Shown here: piece by piece, positions 1 to 5,902 of the stretch
How the letters are laid out: each line of letters begins with the position of its first letter
How positions within the stretch are numbered: the stretch's first letter is position 1
Source of the DNA: Gammaproteobacteria bacterium
GTDB lineage: Bacteria; Pseudomonadota; Gammaproteobacteria; Eutrophobiales; Eutrophobiaceae
Assembly (NCBI GenBank): GCA_003645215.1
Contig: QNEM01000036.1
Coordinates: 1 to 11,701 of the forward strand
Reading direction: 5' to 3'
Length of the DNA stretch: 11,701 bases
Position numbers and translations under genes: made by a program
Notes under the pieces: generated by a model
What the model was told of the DNA's origin: nothing
The model's input: the letters and a program-made list of their open reading frames with translations, nothing else
Database searches by the model: none

Positions 1-1049
1 TCGGTTAACACTTCCAGGTTATCCAGCAATGCCCCCATCCACGGCTGCATTTTTTCTTCTTCTGTGCCTGGCAGGAAACCAATGTCTTCACCCACGGGGA
101 TGGTGACACGTGTAATGATTATTTCACGAAACAGTTTTAATTCCATGACTTGTTCAAGTCCTGCGGCAAGAGCCAGTAAAGTCTTGCCTGTGCCTGCTAC
201 ACCTAACAGGGTAACCAGATCAACTTCTGGATCCATCATCATATTTAGCGCAAAGTTCTGTTCTCGATTGCGTGCATGAATGCCCCACACAGAATTGTGT
301 CCATCACGATAATTTGTTGCCAGAGAGAGGGTCGTCTTGTCTTCTTCTACATCGGTGACCATAGCCTCGAAGTCGTCACCAGTTTCACTGTATAAACATT
401 GGTAGGGATAACAATCTTCCTCAAGCGGTGTGCCATTGATTTTGTAATAGGTATTTTTCCCGTCTTGCCATGAATCCAGATTTTGCGAATGGCACTCCCA
501 GAAATCATCCGGCAGTCTGTTAACCCCGGTATACAACAGGTCGACATCATCCAGTACCTTGTCGTTGTAATAGTCTTCGGTATGAACACCGACAACATGT
601 GCCTTGATCCGTAGGTTAATATCCTTGGAAACCAGAGTGACTATCTTGTCAGAATACTTTTCCTGCAGGGCAAGGGCAGTTCCCAGGATTGTGTTATCCG
701 CGTTATTGCCGGGAAGATTCGCAGGCAAGCGTGTTTCCAGTGTGCTGGTTTGTAAAAACAATTTACCATGCGGGTTTGGATTACCATTGTTGAATGATAA
801 TGAAGACAGGGGCAGGCCCTTTTCTATGGCGTCTGTATCTGCTTCAGTAATGAGTTCATCAAGGAAGCGACTGACCTGTCTGACGTTGCGGGCAACTTCT
901 GACATGCCTTTTTTTGCGGCATCGAGTTCTTCCAGAACCATCATGGGGATAAACAAATCATGTTCCTGGAATCGAAAAATTGAGCCTGGATCATGCATCA
1001 GGACATTTGTGTCTAGTACGAATAGACGGTCACGTATTTCTTCGGTCAT
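1..1049 (-). CDS. PIN-PhoH family ATPase (PhoH2/YlaK-like), 3' part beyond the window
   Basis: The reading frame is open from an ATG at 1049 to the left edge, giving 349 residues without a stop; the C-terminal part lies outside. The N-terminus is a PIN ribonuclease-type domain: the motif LDTNVLMHDP contains D13, and further acidic candidates are E40/E41, D118 (in NNADNTILG) and D143 (in SKDINLR). A linker follows, then a PhoH ATPase domain with Walker A GVAGTGKT at residues 283-290. Proteins with this PIN plus PhoH order are known as PhoH2 and are proposed RNA helicase/ribonucleases; the exact role in this organism is unknown. The gene follows bcp by 27 nt on the same strand and is probably cotranscribed with gcvR and bcp. 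No Shine-Dalgarno lies at ideal distance; an AAGGAA sits about 20 nt upstream of the start. The family assignment is firm, the cellular role is not. Confidence 0.92.
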   Translation of the reverse strand, partial: MTEEIRDRLFVLDTNVLMHDPGSIFRFQEHDLFIPMMVLEELDAAKKGMSEVARNVRQVSRFLDELITEADTDAIEKGLPLSSLSFNNGNPNPHGKLFLQTSTLETRLPANLPGNNADNTILGTALALQEKYSDKIVTLVSKDINLRIKAHVVGVHTEDYYNDKVLDDVDLLYTGVNRLPDDFWECHSQNLDSWQDGKNTYYKINGTPLEEDCYPYQCLYSETGDDFEAMVTDVEEDKTTLSLATNYRDGHNSVWGIHARNREQNFALNMMMDPEVDLVTLLGVAGTGKTLLALAAGLEQVMELKLFREIIITRVTIPVGEDIGFLPGTEEEKMQPWMGALLDNLEVLT

Positions 1050-1076
1050 AGGTTTTCTATTTTAGTAGTTCCTTGC

Positions 1077-1547
1077 TTATTTACTCTTTTTTATTTCTTC
1101 GAGGACCTCTTCGACATGTCCTTTTACTTTCACCTTGCGCCATTCATGTATCAGAATACCATCTTCATCTATAAGGAATGTACTACGTTCTATGCCCATA
1201 TGTTTTTTACCGTACATATTCTTTTCCTTGATAACATCAAATTGTTTACATAATTTTTCATCAGGATCCGAGATGAGTTCGAATGTGAATGACTGTTTGT
1301 TTTTAAAGTTCTCATGTGATTTTACACTGTCACGAGAGACACCAAGTATCACGGTATTTCTTGCACTGAATTTTCTTTTATTATCGCGAAAATCCTGACC
1401 TTCCAGGGTACAACCGGGAGTGCTGTCTTTTGGATAAAAATATAAAACAATTTTTTTACCCTTGAAATCGGATAACTGCAGCGTTTGATCACCGGTCGCG
1501 GATAATTTTATATCTGTAACTTTTTTACCAATATTTACTTTTGCCAT
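1077..1547 (-). CDS. bcp: Thioredoxin-dependent peroxiredoxin Bcp (PrxQ family)
   Basis: The 156-residue protein is the normal size for Bcp/PrxQ, a cytoplasmic thiol peroxidase that reduces hydrogen peroxide and organic hydroperoxides. The peroxidatic cysteine is C46, in the motif YPKDSTPGCTLEG. Other family marks are the LSDFKGKKIVLYFYPKD strand before it, the VILGVSRDS segment near residues 66-74, and the RSTFLIDEDG strand near 120. E. coli Bcp has a resolving cysteine five residues after the peroxidatic one; here that position (51) is Q. The only other cysteine is C100, in DPDEKLCKQF. The enzyme is therefore either 1-Cys or uses C100, which is inference. It lies 31 nt after gcvR, the same gcvR-bcp order as in E. 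coli, and 27 nt before the PhoH-type gene. No clear Shine-Dalgarno is visible before the ATG; the preceding bases are nearly all A and T. Confidence 0.96.
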   Translation of the reverse strand: MAKVNIGKKVTDIKLSATGDQTLQLSDFKGKKIVLYFYPKDSTPGCTLEGQDFRDNKRKFSARNTVILGVSRDSVKSHENFKNKQSFTFELISDPDEKLCKQFDVIKEKNMYGKKHMGIERSTFLIDEDGILIHEWRKVKVKGHVEEVLEEIKKSK

Positions 1548-1578
1548 TTTTTTGATTTATAAATTATTGTTGTTGAGA

Positions 1579-2106
1579 TTATTTTACCGGTTCCATTATC
1601 GCATCAAGATTCAGCCGATCACAGAAATCATTAAAATCATTGCGGATTGCCGAGATTGAAATATTAACAGGAATATTAATCGTAGCATTCAGTGAAAACA
1701 TCGGTGTGCCACTGTGTGTTGCCAGATAGGTATTTGTGAACATGTCCTGGATACTAATATCATTATTTACCAGAAATTCTGTGATGTCATGGACAACACC
1801 GATACGATCCATGGATACGATTTCGATAGCATAGGGTAGACCTTGAGCGGGTTTGTCTGGAGGACTGGTTCTGCGGAACTGGAATTCCACATTAAGTTTC
1901 TTTTTCAATGATGGCAGCATGTGCTCCAGTTTGGCCACAGCACTCCAGCTACCACTGAGCATCATGGACAGGGAAAGCTCTTTTCCCAGGGCAATGACGC
2001 GGCTGTCGATTATATTACAGCCACATTCTTTAATCGCTTTTGAGCATTTTTCGATAATTTGAGGGTGATTTTCCCCCAGTGCGGTAAGTACGATGTAATT
2101 CAGCAT
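1579..2106 (-). CDS. gcvR: GcvR-type regulator of glycine cleavage, two ACT domains
   Basis: The 175-residue protein matches the GcvR family. It starts MLNYIVLTALGENHP, then has CGCNIIDSR (residues 28-36) and MMLSGSWSAV (48-57), which resemble the corresponding E. coli segments CGCNIEDSR and MLLSGSWNAI. The first ACT domain spans about 4-78 and the second about 91-170, with the second beginning PYAIEIVSMDRIGVVHDIT. In E. coli GcvR has no DNA-binding domain; it binds GcvA and turns it into a repressor of the glycine cleavage operon when glycine is low. Whether a GcvA partner exists here cannot be seen, so the regulatory role is inferred from family. The gene is divergent from dapA and leads a series with bcp and the PhoH-type gene, the E. 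coli-like context. The ATG at 2106 matches the family N-terminus. The Shine-Dalgarno (GGAT, about 4 nt upstream) is weak. Confidence 0.88.
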   Translation of the reverse strand: MLNYIVLTALGENHPQIIEKCSKAIKECGCNIIDSRVIALGKELSLSMMLSGSWSAVAKLEHMLPSLKKKLNVEFQFRRTSPPDKPAQGLPYAIEIVSMDRIGVVHDITEFLVNNDISIQDMFTNTYLATHSGTPMFSLNATINIPVNISISAIRNDFNDFCDRLNLDAIMEPVK

Positions 2107-2220
2107 TTATCCAATGTTTTTTAATGGCAATTCAGGGTTAACGGCAATTGCTTTTAATGGATTACAGGCTCATTGTCCGGCTTTGTCACTTGCTCTGCAA
2201 GGCATATATGGGGCAGTTTT

Positions 2221-2248
2221 CGGAAAAATTCCCGGGAACGGAAAAATT
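2221..2248. promoter_or_regulatory. Candidate operator: 10-nt direct repeat around a 10-bp palindrome
   Basis: CGGAAAAATT occurs at 2221-2230 and again, identically, at 2239-2248. Between and overlapping them lies the perfect palindrome TTCCCGGGAA (2229-2238). The element ends only 6 to 18 nt before the two possible -35 sequences of dapA and lies in the shared gcvR/dapA intergenic region, a position suited to an upstream regulator site. No regulator is identified, and a chance arrangement is possible. Confidence 0.35.
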
Positions 2249-2266
2249 GATTGTTTGTCAGATTTA

Positions 2267-2292
2267 TTGTCACCGTCTAGCTGTAGTATACT
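2267..2292 (+). promoter_or_regulatory. Candidate sigma-70 promoter for dapA-bamC
   Basis: The -10 candidate is TATACT at 2287-2292. TTGTCA at 2267-2272 is a good -35 by sequence, but the spacer is only 14 nt; a second TTGTCA at 2255-2260 is too far away (26 nt). A weaker TTATTG at 2264-2269 would give 17 nt. The bases after the -10 (GTGCCGC) are GC-rich. Transcription would start near 2299, leaving a leader of about 105 nt before dapA. The -10 is fairly convincing, the -35 is not. Confidence 0.45.
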
Positions 2293-2297
2293 GTGCC

Positions 2298-2359
2298 GCT
2301 TTTCCGACCAATGCACCTTCAGATGTTCTGGATTTATGGGAACAAAAAGTCGGAAGAAC
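2298..2359 (+). promoter_or_regulatory. Possible stem-loop in the dapA leader RNA
   Basis: TTCCGAC (2302-2308) pairs perfectly with GTCGGAA (2349-2355). The stem can extend outward with one wobble, one further pair, a mismatch and a G-C pair. Inside it TTCAGA and TCTGGA form a second small stem with a TGT loop. If transcription begins near 2299, this structure would lie at the 5' end of the dapA transcript. It does not resemble the lysine riboswitch, which is much larger. Confidence 0.3.
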
Positions 2360-2404
2360 TGGTGTTTTAGCAATATTTTTAGCAGAGAAATAAAGGGTTT
2401 AAAT

Positions 2405-3292
2405 ATGTTTCAAGGCAGTATGGTTGCTGTAGCCACCCCCATGCAGAAAGGCAATGCCCCGGAGACGCCACTGGACAAAGAAAGTCTGGCTGCTCTGGTT
2501 GAATTTCATATTGAGAATAAAACGGATGCGATTGTGGCAGTAGGTACCACAGGCGAATCTGCGACCTTGAATAATGAGGAACACTGTGAAGTGATCCGTC
2601 AGGTAGTGGAGTTTGTCAATGGCAGGATTCCAGTGATTGCCGGCACCGGGGCAAATTCAACAACTGAAGCAATTCATCTCACAGGATGCGCAAAAGACGC
2701 GGGGGCAGATGCATGTTTACTGGTTACCCCTTATTACAATAAACCAACACAGGAAGGTCTGTACCTGCATTATAAGGCTGTGGCAGAGGCAGTGAATATC
2801 CCACAGATCCTTTACAATGTACCAGGACGTACCGCATGTGATATGTTGCCAGAGACTATTGGTAGACTGTCGGCAGTAGATAACATTATCGGTGTCAAGG
2901 AAGCCACAGCTGATCTGGCCCGTATCGAGACCATCAGGACATTATGTGGTGACGACTTCATGTTGGTCAGCGGTGATGATGCGACAACAAAAGAATTTTT
3001 ATTACGGGGTGGTGATGGAGTGATTTCAGTGACAGCAAATGTCGCCCCCAGGGCAATGCATGAGCTATGTGAATTTGCAAGGATAGGGGATCGTGAAGCT
3101 GCAACAAAAATTGATGATACCTTGACTGGCTTACACGAAAATTTATTCATCGAATCTAACCCGATACCTGCCAAGTGGGCATTACACAAGATGGGATTGA
3201 TACAGGCAGGCATCAGGCTTCCACTTACCTGGATGACGGAGGGCTCTGAAGATATCCTTACCAGAGCCATGAAACAGGCCCATGTAATCTAG
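2405..3292 (+). CDS. dapA: 4-hydroxy-tetrahydrodipicolinate synthase DapA
   Basis: This cytoplasmic aldolase condenses pyruvate with aspartate semialdehyde in the first committed step of the diaminopimelate/lysine pathway, which feeds peptidoglycan and protein synthesis. The protein has 295 residues, close to E. coli (292). Active-site features are visible: GTTGES at 47-52 with T48/T49, Y111 in TPYYNKP, Y137 and R142 in YNVPGRT, and the Schiff-base lysine K165 in GVKEAT. Counting from E. coli, most lysine feedback residues are kept (S52, A53, H60, N84, E88, Y110), while the position of E. coli H53 is N57; feedback inhibition is thus likely but inferred. The open frame extends upstream to 2114, but family homology begins with MFQGSMVAVATPM at 2405, behind AAAGGG with a 7-nt spacing, so that start is chosen. 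bamC follows 71 nt downstream, as in the E. coli dapA-bamC operon. Confidence 0.98.
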   Translation: MFQGSMVAVATPMQKGNAPETPLDKESLAALVEFHIENKTDAIVAVGTTGESATLNNEEHCEVIRQVVEFVNGRIPVIAGTGANSTTEAIHLTGCAKDAGADACLLVTPYYNKPTQEGLYLHYKAVAEAVNIPQILYNVPGRTACDMLPETIGRLSAVDNIIGVKEATADLARIETIRTLCGDDFMLVSGDDATTKEFLLRGGDGVISVTANVAPRAMHELCEFARIGDREAATKIDDTLTGLHENLFIESNPIPAKWALHKMGLIQAGIRLPLTWMTEGSEDILTRAMKQAHVI

Positions 3293-3346
3293 ATCATGGT
3301 TATTTAGACCAGGGTAATTTAAATCAGAACAATTTAAATAAAGATA
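3287..3346 (+). repeat. Degenerate 4 x 15-nt tandem repeat with in-frame stops after dapA
   Basis: Four adjacent 15-nt units start at 3287, 3302, 3317 and 3332: ATCTAGATCATGGTT, ATTTAGACCAGGGTA, ATTTAAATCAGAACA and ATTTAAATAAAGATA. Neighbouring units agree at 10 or 11 of 15 positions, and units 2 and 3 differ only by transitions. Unit 1 includes the last codon and stop of dapA. Because 15 is a multiple of three, each unit repeats a stop codon in the dapA frame (TAG, TAG, TAA, TAA). The repeats fill most of the dapA-bamC gap. AT-richness could explain part of the similarity. Confidence 0.5.
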
Positions 3347-3363
3347 TTCCAGAATTTTATATT

Positions 3364-4446
3364 ATGTTATCAAAAAAAATATTCTTGTTATTCCTCATCT
3401 CGGTTTTACTCACCGGCTGTGGGGCACTCCCCAGTCTCGGTGAAGTAATACCAGACAACAGAACCAAATATCAAAGGAGCCAATCGCTTCCCGATCTGGA
3501 AGTCCCGCCTGACTTAACCACTGAGGCTCTGAATGATCCAATGGTGATTCCAGATGAAGAAGATGCCAATACGCTGTCTGAATTCCAGCGCCGTAAAAAT
3601 ATGCGTCAGGGTGGACAAATGTCTGATGCAGAAATGGCGATGCTGGATAATACTGATGAAAAGTGGCTGTCAGTACAGGGAACAACATTTTCAATCTGGC
3701 CGGAGCTGCGTGAATTCTGGTTAGCCAAGGGCTTTGAGATAGATCTTGATGATGCTGAACTTGGTGTATTGGAAACAGAGTTCAGGGAAATCTCTGTAGA
3801 TGGTGTGGTGATAAATAGAGAAAAATTCAAGATATTTTCGGAAGAAGGTGGAACACCTGGAAACTTGATATTGTTCCTCTCAAATGAAAGACAGGAAGCA
3901 ATAAACCTCGGTGATGGTAATTTTGAATGGATAGGCGGGGAAAGTGATCCGGAAGCAGTCACTTCGCTGATCAGTGAGTTGAATGTGTTTTTTTATGGTG
4001 AGCCTACGGTAGCAAGTTCAACGTCTCCTGGTTCAGCTCAAGCAGTTATCCCACAGGCTCCGGTGATCAAGGCCGAAATATTAAATGCCGGTGAAGGTAA
4101 GGAATATCTGACTATCGCTGATGAATTTTCCAGAGCATGGCGCAATATTGAAAATGCGATCAGTGAGTCTGGTATGTATATCGAGGACAAGGACATAGAA
4201 AAGGGAATGTACTTTGTTATTTACTATGCTGCCCCAGGTGAAGAAGAAAAGAAAAGCATGATGGATAAACTTAAATTCTGGGGAGATGACGATGAAGATG
4301 GCAAGGCATTTCACATAAGCCTGACAGGTGTCGGTGACAAGACTGAAGTCGTTGTTCTGGATGAGGAAGACCAGTGGTTAGAAAGCCCGGATGCCAATCG
4401 TATACTGAGTTTGCTGAAAAATCAGTACAATAGATTGTCAAGATAG
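3364..4446 (+). CDS. bamC: Outer membrane assembly lipoprotein BamC
   Basis: BamC is an accessory lipoprotein of the BAM complex, which folds beta-barrel proteins into the outer membrane. The 360-residue precursor (E. coli 344) has a lipoprotein signal peptide with lipobox LLTGC; C19 is the lipidated cysteine. Next comes the long unstructured N-terminal segment that contacts BamD in E. coli, with the family phrase YQRSQSLPDLEVPPDL at 36-51. Two helix-grip domains follow at about 100-212 and 247-358, joined by a Ser/Ala/Pro-rich linker (213-246). The gene lies downstream of dapA, the conserved context, and is probably cotranscribed with it. No clear Shine-Dalgarno precedes the ATG; the upstream bases are AT-rich. 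It converges on der across 44 nt. The sequence between the domains is only moderately like E. coli, but signal peptide, N-terminal motif, domain plan and context agree. Confidence 0.93.
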   Translation: MLSKKIFLLFLISVLLTGCGALPSLGEVIPDNRTKYQRSQSLPDLEVPPDLTTEALNDPMVIPDEEDANTLSEFQRRKNMRQGGQMSDAEMAMLDNTDEKWLSVQGTTFSIWPELREFWLAKGFEIDLDDAELGVLETEFREISVDGVVINREKFKIFSEEGGTPGNLILFLSNERQEAINLGDGNFEWIGGESDPEAVTSLISELNVFFYGEPTVASSTSPGSAQAVIPQAPVIKAEILNAGEGKEYLTIADEFSRAWRNIENAISESGMYIEDKDIEKGMYFVIYYAAPGEEEKKSMMDKLKFWGDDDEDGKAFHISLTGVGDKTEVVVLDEEDQWLESPDANRILSLLKNQYNRLSR

Positions 4447-4451
4447 CATGG

Positions 4452-4472
4452 ATACCCAGACTGTTTGGGTAT
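4452..4472. terminator. Small hairpin between the convergent bamC and der
   Basis: ATACCCA (4452-4458) and TGGGTAT (4466-4472) form a perfect 7-bp stem with a 7-nt loop, in the 44-nt gap where both operons must end. On the plus strand it is followed by AAAAATAAAT rather than a T-run, and on the minus strand the T-rich stretch comes before the stem. It is therefore not a canonical intrinsic terminator in either direction. It may act weakly, protect 3' ends, or work with Rho. Confidence 0.35.
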
Positions 4473-4490
4473 AAAAATAAATGCCGTCAC

Positions 4491-5888
4491 TTATTTCTTT
4501 TTAACATGACGCATCAGGCGTCTGCGTTTCTCGATCTGTCTGTTTGTAAGGATGTTCTTCCTGTCCTTATAGGGGTTATCCCCTTGTTTAAAATCTATCA
4601 GTACAGGTGTTCCTACCAACTTTAATTCTTTTCTCATCAGATTAGACAAATAGCGTCTGTAGGATTGTGGGACACGATCGGTTTGATTCCCATGCACAAT
4701 AATGCGTATTGGATCACGTCCACCAATGTGTGCATAACGTAGCTTGATACGTCGGCCATGAACCACGGGGGGTGAATGAGCCTGTGTAGCCTGTTGCAAG
4801 ATTGCTGTTACTCTGGAAGCTGACGGTTCAATTGAGATTGATTTTGAAATCTTGTTGATTGAAACGAACAGCTTGCCAACGCCACTACCATGCAGCGCAG
4901 AAATAAAATGGATACAGGCATAATCAATAAAGCCCAGTTTACGATCCAGTTGTGCCTTGATTCTATTTTTGTGTGATAACTCCAGGCCATCCCATTTGTT
5001 AACAGCAATAATTAATGCTTTGCCACTATCAACAATCAAGCCGAGCAAGCTGGCGTCCTGTTCTGTGATGGCCTCATGTGCATCGAGCACAAGTACAACA
5101 ATTTGTGTGCTATCAATTGCCTGAAGTGACTTCACGACACTGAATTTTTCAATGGCATCGTTAATCTTTGAACGTCTGCGTATGCCTGCTGTATCAATCA
5201 GGGTATAAGGTATTCCATCACGTTCAAAAGGAATGGCAATACTATCCCGGGTAGTCCCGGGTTGATTAAAGGTGAGCATGCGTTCCTCACCAAGGATTCT
5301 ATTAGTCAGTGTAGATTTTCCAACATTGGGGCGACCAAGCACCGTGATACGTAGTCCATGTCCAGTTTGATCTTCATCTTCTGTCTCAACAGGCAATTGT
5401 TTGATAACTTCATCCATGAGTTTATGAACACCTGTACCTCGTTTGGCCGAGACGGCAAAGGGGTCGCCAAAACCAATACGGTAAAAATCTGCCAAAACAA
5501 TATCTGCGTCCAGTCCCTCGGTTTTGTTAGCAGTCAGAAAGATACGATCACACCTTGGACGCAAAACCTCGGCGAGATGTTCATCTTCTGATGTCAGGCC
5601 ATCACGTCCATCAACCAGCCATATCAATACATCAGCTTCTTCTATTGCAAGCAAAGATTGATCGGATATAAGGTTGGAAATATTTTCTGAATCTTTATCG
5701 TTTCGACCCAGACCACCAGTATCTACCAGAATAAATCCACGTCCCTGATAATTGCCAAATCCATACTGGCGATCACGCGTAACTCCGGGTCGATCTGCAA
5801 CAAGCGCATCTCGACTTTTTGTGAGAAAATTAAATAAAGTGGATTTGCCGACATTGGGGCGACCAACGATGGCAATGACGGGCTTCAT
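4491..5888 (-). CDS. der: Ribosome assembly GTPase Der (EngA)
   Basis: Der is an essential GTPase with two tandem G domains and a C-terminal KH-like domain that acts in 50S subunit maturation. The 465-residue protein shows both G domains. In the first: G1 GRPNVGKS 9-16, G2 T37, G3 DTGG 56-59, G4 NKTE 121-124, G5 SAK 147-149. In the second: G1 GRPNVGKS 185-192, G2 T213, G3 DTAG 232-235, G4 NKWD 297-300, G5 SAL 330-332. The KH-like domain covers about 353-440 and a basic tail ends in HVKKK. The first G4 has E in place of the usual D, a conservative change also met in other Der proteins. The acidic inter-domain linker (about 165-176) is short. The ATG lies 14 nt after the bamB stop, with AGGA about 8 nt before it, which suggests cotranscription and coupling with bamB, the standard yfgM-bamB-der order. 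Confidence 0.98.
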   Translation of the reverse strand: MKPVIAIVGRPNVGKSTLFNFLTKSRDALVADRPGVTRDRQYGFGNYQGRGFILVDTGGLGRNDKDSENISNLISDQSLLAIEEADVLIWLVDGRDGLTSEDEHLAEVLRPRCDRIFLTANKTEGLDADIVLADFYRIGFGDPFAVSAKRGTGVHKLMDEVIKQLPVETEDEDQTGHGLRITVLGRPNVGKSTLTNRILGEERMLTFNQPGTTRDSIAIPFERDGIPYTLIDTAGIRRRSKINDAIEKFSVVKSLQAIDSTQIVVLVLDAHEAITEQDASLLGLIVDSGKALIIAVNKWDGLELSHKNRIKAQLDRKLGFIDYACIHFISALHGSGVGKLFVSINKISKSISIEPSASRVTAILQQATQAHSPPVVHGRRIKLRYAHIGGRDPIRIIVHGNQTDRVPQSYRRYLSNLMRKELKLVGTPVLIDFKQGDNPYKDRKNILTNRQIEKRRRLMRHVKKK

Positions 5889-5902
5889 ATCTGTTTTCCT
5901 GC

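Larger units (their letters stand above)
2107..2404. other. Divergent gcvR/dapA control region, 298 nt, no supported gene
   Basis: This gap between the divergent gcvR and dapA starts holds the dapA promoter candidate, a direct repeat flanking a palindrome (2221-2248) and a possible leader stem-loop (2298-2359). Small frames cross it (for example 2148-2393 on the plus strand), but they have no Shine-Dalgarno, resemble nothing I know and overlap the promoter. For the gcvR direction I found only poor promoter matches, so I do not place one. Confidence 0.6.

Noticed and set aside
604..1065. A 153-codon plus-strand frame
   Set aside because: It is antisense to the conserved PIN domain of the PhoH-type gene and has no recognisable protein features.
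2148..2393. An 81-codon plus-strand frame in the gcvR-dapA gap
   Set aside because: It has no Shine-Dalgarno, resembles no family I know, and overlaps the promoter and leader signals of dapA.
2114..2404. A 97-residue N-terminal extension of DapA in the same frame
   Set aside because: Family homology begins exactly at the ATG at 2405, which has a good Shine-Dalgarno; the upstream frame has none and crosses the promoter.
2812..3270. A 152-codon minus-strand frame
   Set aside because: It is antisense to conserved dapA coding sequence; its length follows from codon use in dapA.
4452..4472. A canonical bidirectional terminator between bamC and der
   Set aside because: The stem is real, but the A- and T-rich flanks are on the wrong sides for an intrinsic terminator; it is kept only as a low-confidence hairpin.
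5771..5866. A substituted G4 motif (NKTE) as a sign of a dead first G domain in Der; the codons lie at about 5517-5528
   Set aside because: Glu for Asp at this place is conservative and occurs in other Der proteins; all other motifs of the first G domain are intact.
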